Assembly (NCBI GenBank): GCA_964568795.1
Contig: CAZMRQ010000049.1
Coordinates: 1 to 8,794, forward strand
Length of the DNA: 8,794 nucleotides
Direction: 5' to 3'
Source: CAZMRQ01 sp964568795
GTDB lineage: Bacteria; Pseudomonadota; Gammaproteobacteria; Comchoanobacterales; Comchoanobacteraceae
This document shows positions 1-5,853 of the stretch, piece by piece. Each line of letters opens with the position of its first letter. The first letter of the stretch is position 1. The translations under genes were made by a program, and so were the position numbers. Below the pieces are notes generated by a model, which saw nothing but the letters and a program-made list of their open reading frames with translations, was not told the origin of the DNA and did not search any database.

Positions 1-1
1 C

Positions 2-97
2 AGCTTTAACTGTGCCACCCCTGATAACCTCAGTCACAATAATGCCTATATCACTTATGATACTATCCCTGACATCAAAAGCTTTGTTGATGCATAG
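2..97 (+). CDS. Possible 3' end of an upstream gene (partial, unidentified)
   Basis: A reading frame enters from the left edge and ends at TAG 95-97, giving a 31-residue hydrophilic C-terminal tail that ends in IKSFVDA. I do not recognise the family. Nearly every codon ends in a pyrimidine, which is unusual for a real coding strand in this window. In many bacteria the gene before rluB is scpB, but the tail shows no diagnostic ScpB motif, so that identity is not claimed. The opposite strand has an equally open frame in the same codon register (see 2-121 minus), and at most one of the two is likely to be real. Confidence 0.3.
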   Translation, partial: SFNCATPDNLSHNNAYITYDTIPDIKSFVDA

Positions 98-121
98 GAA
101 AATTGAGCTTAATTCTTGCAT
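2..121 (-). CDS. Possible 5' end of a divergent gene (partial, unidentified)
   Basis: On the minus strand an ATG at 121-119 opens a frame that runs without a stop to the left edge, giving about 40 residues starting MQELSSIFLC. A purine run (AAGGGGGG) lies 3 nt upstream of the ATG and could serve as a ribosome binding site, although the spacing is short. First codon positions are almost all purine, as expected for coding DNA, which slightly favours this frame over the plus-strand alternative. The peptide alternates hydrophobic and charged residues and looks globular, but I cannot assign a family. It would be divergent from rluB with about 50 bases between them. Confidence 0.33.
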   Translation of the reverse strand, partial: MQELSSIFLCINKAFDVRDSIISDIGIIVTEVIRGGTVKA

Positions 122-171
122 CAGCCCCCCTTTATCCGATATGTTGTGAGCAACCAAGCAAATAGATCAAT

Positions 172-891
172 ATGCGCATACAAAGATGGCTAGCACAGCT
201 CGGCTTAGGATCAAGACGGGAAATAGAAAAATGGATTCAAGAAGGCCAGGTTCTGGTTAATAGCCAAAAAGCTCAATTAGGTCAACAGTTACACGGTGAT
301 GAACGCCTTCTCGTTCGTGGAAAAAAAGTTAATTTATCTCGTCCCTCGACGCAAATACTCCTGATGAATAAACCCTTTGGGTGCATTACAAGTCGTTCTG
401 ACCCAGATGGCAGACCCACAGTCTACCACTATCTTCCTCGCTGCCCTCATGGGCAGTGGCAAAATGTCGGCCGACTGGATTTTGGAACCACTGGCTTATT
501 GCTCTTCACAAACAATGGCCACATCGTCGAGCGACTCACACACCCCAAACATCATGTGCGTCGTGGTTATAAAGTCAAATGCCAAAGGTCTCTAACCAAC
601 GAGGTATGTGATAAGCTAACAAGCGGCATCTCCCTTGAAGATGGTATTGCTCATGTGGACTTATGTGAGATCAAATCCAATCCAAAGGCAAAGAATACTA
701 TCTTATATTTGGAGGTCAGCGAAGGGAGGAACCGCTTGATCCGTCGCATTATGGATAAAATTGGCTTTCCCGTCTTAAAATTAAAAAGAGTTCGCTTTGG
801 TCCTTGGGTCCTGCCTGATGACTTGCCATCTGGAAAAACCCTCACCATTCATCCCGACCACTGGCCCCAATGGTTGAAGGAGCTCAAGTGA
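172..891 (+). CDS. rluB: 23S rRNA pseudouridine synthase, RluB-type
   Basis: This enzyme of the RsuA/RluB/RluE group isomerises a uridine in 23S rRNA to pseudouridine; E. coli RluB modifies U2605. The 239-residue protein begins with an S4 RNA-binding domain (about residues 1-50, with RIQRWLAQLGLGSRR and GQVLVN). The catalytic domain follows, with MNKPFGCITS (65-74), GRPTVYHYLP (80-89) and the signature GRLDFGTTGLLLF (100-112), whose Asp103 should be the catalytic nucleophile. A late motif, GRNRLIRR (185-192), and the RVRFGPW segment (206-212) complete the fold. The S4 domain starts at residue 1, which supports the ATG at 172, although no strong ribosome binding site precedes it. The C-terminus is shorter than that of E. 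coli RluB, lacking its basic tail. The stop codon overlaps the start of the next gene. RluB rather than RluE or RsuA is inferred from the RPTV and LP motifs. Confidence 0.93.
   Translation: MRIQRWLAQLGLGSRREIEKWIQEGQVLVNSQKAQLGQQLHGDERLLVRGKKVNLSRPSTQILLMNKPFGCITSRSDPDGRPTVYHYLPRCPHGQWQNVGRLDFGTTGLLLFTNNGHIVERLTHPKHHVRRGYKVKCQRSLTNEVCDKLTSGISLEDGIAHVDLCEIKSNPKAKNTILYLEVSEGRNRLIRRIMDKIGFPVLKLKRVRFGPWVLPDDLPSGKTLTIHPDHWPQWLKELK
877..882 (+). promoter_or_regulatory. Ribosome binding site AAGGAG that sets a GTG start at 888
   Basis: AAGGAG lies inside the last codons of rluB and is followed after 5 bases by GTG at 888-890. An in-frame ATG at 870 precedes this site and has no such signal upstream. 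The GTG therefore is the likelier start. It overlaps the rluB TGA in the arrangement GTGA. Confidence 0.7.
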
Positions 892-1361
892 TACTCACAG
901 CCCTACTGTGTTTAATGCCATTAGTGTTATGGCCGTTATACTCACAGCAATCACGCCGCGACAATATCATTTTGACAGCATGTCTTGTCTTAGCAGCAAT
1001 ATCCTATAACTTAACTGGCTCATATAAACAAGAAGCTTGGCTCACACATTTAAATGCCCAAGAAGTGAAACAAGCCCAGCACTTGCTCCAATCCCCACAA
1101 AATGTCATAGCCCAGCTGGAGCCTTTCTGTCAACAAAAGAAAGTTCAGGCTTGCTACTTATTAGCTGGATTATACCTTCAACTCAAGCAAAACCAGCAAG
1201 CCCTGCATGCGATAATACAAGCCTTTCAGCTGGCACCAGAAGATGAGCACATTCTCAAGCGCTATTGGCAATGCCGCATGGCAGCAAAACAATACCCCAG
1301 TCATTCTGAAAAACTGAAATTAAAAAAGCAATACCCTTGGCTAGCTAAATTAGTGCAATAG
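888..1361 (+). CDS. Small membrane protein with C-terminal TPR-like region, rluB-coupled
   Basis: Function is not recognised. From the preferred GTG start the protein has 157 residues; an ATG at 870 would add six. Two membrane segments lie near the N-terminus (about 2-18 and 27-44), joined by a short basic loop, SQQSRRDN, and so probably forming a hairpin. A soluble alpha-helical part follows, with a TPR-like helix pair around residues 84-122 (ACYLLAGLYLQLKQNQQAL then AFQLAPEDEHIL). Four cysteines lie in the soluble part or its edges. The plan of two membrane spans plus TPR and the NLTGS end of the second span recall a shortened CcmI/CycH cytochrome c maturation factor, but this resemblance is weak. 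The start overlaps the rluB stop by 4 bases, so it is probably translated with rluB. It ends 13 bases from the convergent hydrolase gene. Confidence 0.8.
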   Translation: MILTALLCLMPLVLWPLYSQQSRRDNIILTACLVLAAISYNLTGSYKQEAWLTHLNAQEVKQAQHLLQSPQNVIAQLEPFCQQKKVQACYLLAGLYLQLKQNQQALHAIIQAFQLAPEDEHILKRYWQCRMAAKQYPSHSEKLKLKKQYPWLAKLVQ

Positions 1362-1374
1362 TCCCACTGACTCT

Positions 1375-2172
1375 CTACAAACTGCCCAACTGATTCTCCT
1401 CCACCCAGCGACGTATGAGTTGGCCGCAAACATCTGGCTTCTCAACAAGCAATCCATGGTACGCATCTACGTTTGCTCGCGCCATATGTGGATTAGCTAA
1501 TCTCAAAGCATCATAGCCTTCTTGCAAATACTTTGGGCTCTTCTCAGCACAGATATATAACAAAGGCACTGGACAAGGGTCATGAAAAATGTTTTTATCA
1601 GCAACAGTCAGAAAGTTGTTGATATTCGGATCGAAATGCCATTGATACCCCCCGGCCACCCGACGAACTGAGTGACGAGCCAGTGGTTTCATGATGGAAT
1701 CCTCAGGGGCAGGTTGCGCTGGAACCAATCGAAAACTGTCATACACTTCGCTTAGATCTTTTAGAGTACGGTGATGCCGACGCACAAACTTCCGTGTCCC
1801 TTCATAGCCACGCATCCACACAGCGGTAGGCGGATCTATCATCACGACCCCCTTCACCTTGTCTGATTTTTGCGCAGCCAAATATGCACATAAGCCGCCA
1901 TAACTATGCCCCACTATGATCAGGTCATTATTAATAGCTGACAGGGCTTCTTGCACATGCACATCCAAACCATATTCATCCCGCCAGCCACTCCAACCCA
2001 TACCTGAAAAATCATTGGCTATGGCCGACACGCCCATACTTTGAACCAACCACGTCCACCACGCACTATTGGCTATAAAGCCATGCAACAACAATAAATG
2101 TGGCTGATTGCCCCACACTCTTTGTGCCAACCATAATTGCTCATGCTGATATAATCTTAAACATCCAAACAT
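1375..2172 (-). CDS. Alpha/beta hydrolase
   Basis: This 265-residue protein belongs to the alpha/beta-hydrolase fold superfamily, with no signal peptide and so probably cytoplasmic. The oxyanion-loop motif LLLLHGF lies at 26-32, the nucleophile elbow GHSYGG at 88-93 puts the catalytic Ser at 90, and the late His at 239 (AYHGLLVEKP) fits the general base. The acid is less clear. The usual position after strand 7 reads ICAEKSPKY, with Glu rather than the common Asp as the nearest candidate. NDFSGMGWS (53-61) matches the usual D-xx-G-x-G-x-S strand 4 motif. Aromatic residues crowd the segment after the oxyanion loop (SAWWTWL). Substrate cannot be told; esterase, lipase-like or C-C hydrolase activity are all possible. 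It is divergent from yciB and convergent with the TPR-like gene, so it is probably monocistronic. The ribosome binding site is weak. Confidence 0.88.
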   Translation of the reverse strand: MFGCLRLYQHEQLWLAQRVWGNQPHLLLLHGFIANSAWWTWLVQSMGVSAIANDFSGMGWSGWRDEYGLDVHVQEALSAINNDLIIVGHSYGGLCAYLAAQKSDKVKGVVMIDPPTAVWMRGYEGTRKFVRRHHRTLKDLSEVYDSFRLVPAQPAPEDSIMKPLARHSVRRVAGGYQWHFDPNINNFLTVADKNIFHDPCPVPLLYICAEKSPKYLQEGYDALRLANPHMARANVDAYHGLLVEKPDVCGQLIRRWVEENQLGSL

Positions 2173-2181
2173 CTTTTATGC

Positions 2182-2210
2182 TTTTCAATCCCTGCTCTTC
2201 ATGCTAATAT
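2182..2210 (+). promoter_or_regulatory. Candidate sigma-70 promoter of yciB-bolA
   Basis: A -35-like TTTTCA (2182-2187; four of six consensus bases) is followed after 17 bases by an extended -10, TG-C-TAATAT (2202-2210). Transcription would begin near 2217, about 24 bases before the yciB ATG. A small perfect palindrome, TTTAC-T-GTAAA (2210-2220), sits on the predicted start point and could bind a regulator. Assigned by eye only. Confidence 0.5.
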
Positions 2211-2240
2211 TTACTGTAAACTGTATGGGATTTAACTGCA

Positions 2241-2786
2241 ATGCAAATATTATGGATGTTGGTACCTCTGGTCCTTTTTTATGTATCGTTTAAAATGTAT
2301 GATATTTTTGTTGCCACAGCAATATTGATGGCATCCTCCACCCTGAGCCTTGCCGTGCAGTGGTTAAAAAACCGTCATATAGCCAAGCAAGATCTCATAG
2401 CATGGCTATTTATTTTGGTATTTGGCTCATTGACTTTGTTTTTCCACAATGATTTATTTGTCAAATGGAAACCTACTATCCTGTTTGGCATAATGACTTT
2501 AATCATTATCGGAAATTACTACCTGAAGCGCCGGCCTATATCAGCACTGTTGTTAAGTGATCGTGTTTCCTTACCTACACATCAATGGTGTGCAGTAGAT
2601 CTTGCATTTTCAGGGTTCTATGGCTGCATGAGCATCACCAACTTTCTTATTTTCCGGTTCTTTTCCAACGAAGCATGGGCTCTCTTTAAAGCATTTGGGA
2701 TATTGGGCGCCACTTTAGTCTTCACTATCATTATCGGTTTTTTTATTGCCAAAAACACCACTGATATCCAAAAAAGCCATGAATGA
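2241..2786 (+). CDS. yciB: Inner-membrane septation protein A (YciB/IspZ family)
   Basis: YciB is an integral inner-membrane protein linked in enteric bacteria to cell-envelope synthesis and septation; its biochemical role is not settled. At 181 residues it is almost the length of E. coli YciB (179). Hydrophobic segments lie at about 2-16, 20-40, 50-68, 76-93, 118-137 and 147-169, giving five or six spans. Family hallmarks visible are FKMYDIFVATAILM (17-30), the basic turn LKRRPISALLL (95-105), and the TNFLIFRFFSNEAWALFKAFG stretch near the C-terminal end, with its conserved Asn, Trp, Phe-Lys and Gly. The ATG at 2241 directly begins the first span. The coding end overlaps bolA by 8 bases, so both are probably one transcription unit driven from the promoter at 2182-2210. 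Confidence 0.92.
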   Translation: MQILWMLVPLVLFYVSFKMYDIFVATAILMASSTLSLAVQWLKNRHIAKQDLIAWLFILVFGSLTLFFHNDLFVKWKPTILFGIMTLIIIGNYYLKRRPISALLLSDRVSLPTHQWCAVDLAFSGFYGCMSITNFLIFRFFSNEAWALFKAFGILGATLVFTIIIGFFIAKNTTDIQKSHE

Positions 2787-3036
2787 ACTGTTTAATCAGA
2801 TCCAAAAAACATTGCATCAAAGCTTTCCACATGCTGACATCTCTATCATAAATGAATCACACCAGCATGTAGGTCACGCCAATGCTGGTCCTGGCATTTA
2901 CCACATTGCAGTAGAAATTAGTTGCCCACAGTTATCCGCACTTCCTAGAATCACGGCTCACCGCCAGATCTATCAATCTCTGACTCATTGGATGCCCCGC
3001 CCCCTTCATGCTGTTCGCATTGTGATCAAGCCCTGA
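2779..3036 (+). CDS. bolA: BolA family protein
   Basis: BolA proteins are small class II KH-like proteins that pair with monothiol glutaredoxins to bind [2Fe-2S] clusters; some also act in morphology and stress response. The 85-residue product shows the family pattern in full. An N-terminal helix (MNELFNQIQKTLHQSF) is followed by a strand, then NESHQHVGHA (25-34) with the characteristic Ser-His and His residues. ITAHRQIYQSL (58-68) carries the invariant His61 of the recognition helix, and HAVRIVI forms the last strand. The frame also opens with TTG at 2746, but those extra residues lie within yciB and have no family counterpart. The ATG at 2779 fits the normal BolA N-terminus and gives an 8-base overlap with yciB, suggesting translational coupling. 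Its last 31 bases overlap the convergent dapA. BolA rather than the close paralogue IbaG is not certain. Confidence 0.88.
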   Translation: MNELFNQIQKTLHQSFPHADISIINESHQHVGHANAGPGIYHIAVEISCPQLSALPRITAHRQIYQSLTHWMPRPLHAVRIVIKP

Positions 3037-3863
3037 ATTCGCACCTGAGCATCTTTATCCACCTTCATTAAAGGGCTGCGGCACTCTCCTGAACCATAGT
3101 TCATTTGAGCCAAAAGCCATTTCACAGCCATGGGATTGGGCGCAGTTTCACAAGCCATTAACCAAGCACGTAGCTCCTGTGATAATTTCGGTTGATCCTG
3201 TCCATTAAGCCAGCAGTTGCAAAGCTTGCTCATCATCTGAGGCTGAACATTACTCACAACAGAAATTACCCCGTCACCTCCAGATGCGATGTACTGCTGA
3301 GTACCACTATCGTCTCCTGACCAGAGAAGAAAGTCGGCAGGCACCCCTTGACGTATTTGCTGACACCGCCTAGGATCGGCATCTGCATCTTTGAGACCTA
3401 TGATATTGGGGTGTTTCGCTAGCTCTATAACTGTATTAACATCCAACTGACAGGCTGTTCGGCTGGGCACATTGTATAAAATAACTGGCTTGGCAACATG
3501 ATCAGCCACATGTGAAAAATGGCTCAATAACCCTGCTTGTGTTGGCCTGAGGTAATAGGGCACTACAACCAGATAGGCGTGATGATGAAATAACGCAAAT
3601 CTTTCAGCTTTTTCGATCACACGTTGTGTGGACGCATCCCCAATACCAACAATCACTGGCTTGGACACACCCTCTTGAATATATGCCAACATGCGTTCAG
3701 CTTCCTCATTACCCAATGTCATCGCCTCTGCAGTGGAACCTAAAAGCACGAGGCCATCCACATGACTTATTTGCCAATCATATAGATCCTGCCAGGCCTG
3801 CCAATCGACTTGTTGGTCTGATTGCATAGGGGTCGCTAACGCCGTATAGCATCCTTTATTCAT
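3006..3863 (-). CDS. dapA: 4-hydroxy-tetrahydrodipicolinate synthase
   Basis: DapA condenses pyruvate with aspartate semialdehyde in the cytoplasm, the first step committed to diaminopimelate and lysine. The 285-residue TIM barrel (E. coli 292) keeps the Schiff-base Lys158 (NIIGLKDAD), Tyr130 and Arg135 in ILYNVPSRTA, Tyr104 in PYYLRPTQ, and a GSTAE loop at 42-46 with Ser43 replacing the usual first Thr and Ala replacing Gly. Arg135 separates it from N-acetylneuraminate lyase, which also has a GST loop but reads differently after YN-P. Aligned by eye to E. coli DapA, the lysine-feedback residues His53, His56, Asn80 and Glu84 become Asn52, Ala55, Ala77 and Arg81, so lysine inhibition is probably absent or weak. 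GAGGAG (complement of 3871-3876), 7 bases before ATG, is a strong ribosome binding site. The gene is divergent from the repressor gene and overlaps bolA's 3' end. Confidence 0.93.
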   Translation of the reverse strand: MNKGCYTALATPMQSDQQVDWQAWQDLYDWQISHVDGLVLLGSTAEAMTLGNEEAERMLAYIQEGVSKPVIVGIGDASTQRVIEKAERFALFHHHAYLVVVPYYLRPTQAGLLSHFSHVADHVAKPVILYNVPSRTACQLDVNTVIELAKHPNIIGLKDADADPRRCQQIRQGVPADFLLWSGDDSGTQQYIASGGDGVISVVSNVQPQMMSKLCNCWLNGQDQPKLSQELRAWLMACETAPNPMAVKWLLAQMNYGSGECRSPLMKVDKDAQVRIQGLITMRTA

Positions 3864-3883
3864 AACTCATCTCCTCACTTGCC

Positions 3884-3911
3884 ACTTTAACACAGTTGGC
3901 AGTGCAGTCAA
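3884..3911 (-). promoter_or_regulatory. Candidate sigma-70 promoter of dapA
   Basis: On the minus strand, TTGACT (complement of 3906-3911; five of six consensus bases) is followed after 16 bases by TAAAGT (complement of 3884-3889; four of six). Initiation near 3877 would leave a leader of only about 14 bases, which just contains the ribosome binding site. One arm of an inverted repeat (3900-3907) overlaps the -35 box. Confidence 0.38.
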
Positions 3912-3955
3912 TCGCTGCCGTGAACCCCGATTCAATAATTCTCATGTCTGCACTG
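3900..3955. repeat. Inverted repeat CAGTGCAG / CTGCACTG between dapA and the repressor gene
   Basis: CAGTGCAG at 3900-3907 is the exact reverse complement of CTGCACTG at 3948-3955, with 40 bases between. The left arm overlaps the candidate dapA -35 box. The right arm lies just upstream of a TATATT -10-like box (3965-3970) that would serve the repressor operon. The placement suits an operator pair, possibly looped, but no binding protein can be assigned from sequence. Confidence 0.35.
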
Positions 3956-4003
3956 TGAACAAGTTATATTCATCATGCCTTGCATAAAAAGATCCACTCA
4001 TGT

Positions 4004-4558
4004 ATGATTTCAGTAATTACAGAAATAAATGAAATGCATCTAAATGAGACAGATAAAAGCTTTATAAGCCACTGCGGGACAATGGGAAGTCTTTGGGGAT
4101 TCAATAAAACGATCGGCAAAGTCTATGCCCTTCTCTTTATTAGTGAACACCCTTTGTGTGCAGAACAAATGACTGGAATATTACATATATCACGGTCCAA
4201 TGTCTGCATGAGCCTAAAAGAACTGCAAAGCTGGCGATTGCTTATCTGTGAACACCGCCCAGGTGATCGCCGTGACTATTTCAGCACCCTACCAGACGTA
4301 TGGCAAATCCTTCGCACTATTGCTTATGAACGTAAAAGACGTGAAATTGATCCCACATTATCACATCTTCGCAACCTACTTCTTAATAATGACTCAACTT
4401 ATGCACAGGGGCGTATGCAGCAAATGCATGATTTGATTGAAACCCTTTCAGACAGCTACAATGAACTTGACCAACTCAACCAAAAAGATCTGTTGCGGCT
4501 GATTGGGCTTGGTCGAAAAGTCAGTTATTTTTTCAATCGTAAGAAAAAACAATCATGA
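4004..4558 (+). CDS. GbsR/MarR-family transcriptional regulator
   Basis: This is a winged-helix DNA-binding protein of the GbsR branch of the MarR superfamily, probably a repressor. The conserved start of the domain, GTMGSLWGFNKTIGKVYALLF, precedes a helix-turn-helix (LCAEQMTGILHISRSNVCMSLKEL). A wing with PGDRRDYF and the post-wing VWQILRTIAYERKRREIDPT stretch typical of GbsR follow. The C-terminal third is helical and probably dimerises. The frame opens with TTG at 3980, but a -10-like TATATT at 3965-3970 would put the transcript start almost on it, so ATG 4004 (184 residues) is used here; ATG 4034 is also possible, and none has a clear ribosome binding site. Its stop overlaps the cydA start in ATGA, so it very probably controls, and is made with, the oxidase downstream. 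The effector is unknown. Confidence 0.87.
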   Translation: MISVITEINEMHLNETDKSFISHCGTMGSLWGFNKTIGKVYALLFISEHPLCAEQMTGILHISRSNVCMSLKELQSWRLLICEHRPGDRRDYFSTLPDVWQILRTIAYERKRREIDPTLSHLRNLLLNNDSTYAQGRMQQMHDLIETLSDSYNELDQLNQKDLLRLIGLGRKVSYFFNRKKKQS

Positions 4559-5853
4559 CAGACCCGCTTGCACTTGCCCGTATTCAATTTGGGGCTAATA
4601 TCACTTTTCATATCCTGTTTCCAACTATCAATCTCGCCCTCTCATGGGTGCTCTGCTACATCAAATGCCAGATAAATCGCCCTAATGGCGCATACTGGCT
4701 TCAGTGTTACAAACTATGGATCAAAATATTTGCACTCACATTTGCTTTGGGCGTTGTCAGTGGCATTACCATGTCAGCACAGTTTGGCACTAATTGGCCT
4801 GGGTTCATGACTTTCTCATCCGCTGTGGCCGGACCCTTATTAAGCTATGAAGTGCTTTCAGCATTTTTTCTTGAAGCCACTTTTCTTGGCATTATGCTTT
4901 ATGGTCAAAAACGTGTCAGCCAACGATTGCACACCGTGTCTTGCTTTATAGTTGCATTTGGCACGACCTTATCTGCATTTTGGATTATGTGTCTTAGCAG
5001 CTGGATGCAAACACCCGATGGGGTCACTGTCATCCATAATAAAATCACCGTGCTCGACTGGTGGCGTGTCATCTTCAATCCCTCTATGTCTATTCGTCTT
5101 ATACATATGCTGCTAGCTTCAGGCATCACCACTGGTTTTTTAATTATAGGGGTCAGCTGCTACCGCATACGCCGTGGCGTTGATGAATGGACACTGCTCC
5201 AACGAGCTTGCATATGTACTTTGGCTCTGTGCATATTACAAATCTTTAATGGCGATCTTCTAGGACTCAATAGCCACCAGCATCAGCCAGCCAAAGTTGC
5301 TGCCATTGAGGGGGTTTGGCAAGATCAATATGGCGCGCCTATGCTCCTCTTTGCTTGGCCCAATGAATCAAAAAAAACGAATGACTATGCCATAGGCATA
5401 CCAAAACTAGCTAGCCTCATTCTCACTCATCAGCCCAATGGACTCATCAAAGGCCTAACCTCGTTTCCAGACAAACCTAAAATGGCTCCTGTATTTTGGT
5501 CATTTCGGGTCATGATAGCAACAGGGCTCTTTATGCTCTTTATGAGCCTTTTTGGCACTATTGCTTGCTATAAGAAAACATCCCGATTTGGTGAAAAATT
5601 TATCGCTCTAGCTCCCTATACAACATTCATTGGCTGGCTTGCCACATGTGCCGGATGGTATGTCACAGAGATGGGACGTCAACCCTGGCTCATCTATGGC
5701 TATCTCAAGACTCATGATGCAGCAAGCCATATTCCTGCTCACACCCTCCAAGGATCATTGCTGTCTTACTGCACTTTGTATGTTTTCCTTATTGGAGCCT
5801 ACATTTCCACCGTATTCTACTGCGCTAGACGTTATGATCTTCACAAATCCTGA
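4555..5853 (+). CDS. cydA: Cytochrome bd-type quinol oxidase subunit I, cyanide-insensitive (CioA) type
   Basis: Subunit I carries the hemes and quinol site of bd oxidase, an inner-membrane terminal oxidase that reduces oxygen to water without pumping protons. Residues expected from E. coli CydA are present: His19 (high-spin b595 ligand), Glu99 and Glu107 at the same numbers, His184 and Met320 (b558 ligands, the latter in FWSFRVM), and the quinol-site GDLLGLNSHQHQPAKVAAIEG with Lys247 and Glu252. The late motif GRQPW is at 374-378. Glu252 to Met320 is 68 residues against about 136 in E. coli, so the Q-loop is short, as in CioA. At 432 residues it is short even for this class. ATG 4555 overlaps the repressor stop by 4 bases, and its own end overlaps cydB by 20. 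Many codons for membrane spans; no signal peptide expected. Confidence 0.94.
   Translation: MTDPLALARIQFGANITFHILFPTINLALSWVLCYIKCQINRPNGAYWLQCYKLWIKIFALTFALGVVSGITMSAQFGTNWPGFMTFSSAVAGPLLSYEVLSAFFLEATFLGIMLYGQKRVSQRLHTVSCFIVAFGTTLSAFWIMCLSSWMQTPDGVTVIHNKITVLDWWRVIFNPSMSIRLIHMLLASGITTGFLIIGVSCYRIRRGVDEWTLLQRACICTLALCILQIFNGDLLGLNSHQHQPAKVAAIEGVWQDQYGAPMLLFAWPNESKKTNDYAIGIPKLASLILTHQPNGLIKGLTSFPDKPKMAPVFWSFRVMIATGLFMLFMSLFGTIACYKKTSRFGEKFIALAPYTTFIGWLATCAGWYVTEMGRQPWLIYGYLKTHDAASHIPAHTLQGSLLSYCTLYVFLIGAYISTVFYCARRYDLHKS

Noticed and set aside
377..848. Short open frames within rluB on both strands
   Set aside because: They overlap a gene with full family motifs and have no recognisable domain or start signal.
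2746..2778. TTG start for bolA
   Set aside because: The added residues lie within yciB and precede the normal BolA N-terminus; ATG 2779 is better.
5630..5833. Upstream extension of the cydB frame to an ATG at 5630
   Set aside because: It lies inside the conserved GRQPW region of cydA in another frame and adds residues unlike any CydB; ATG 5834 matches the family N-terminus.
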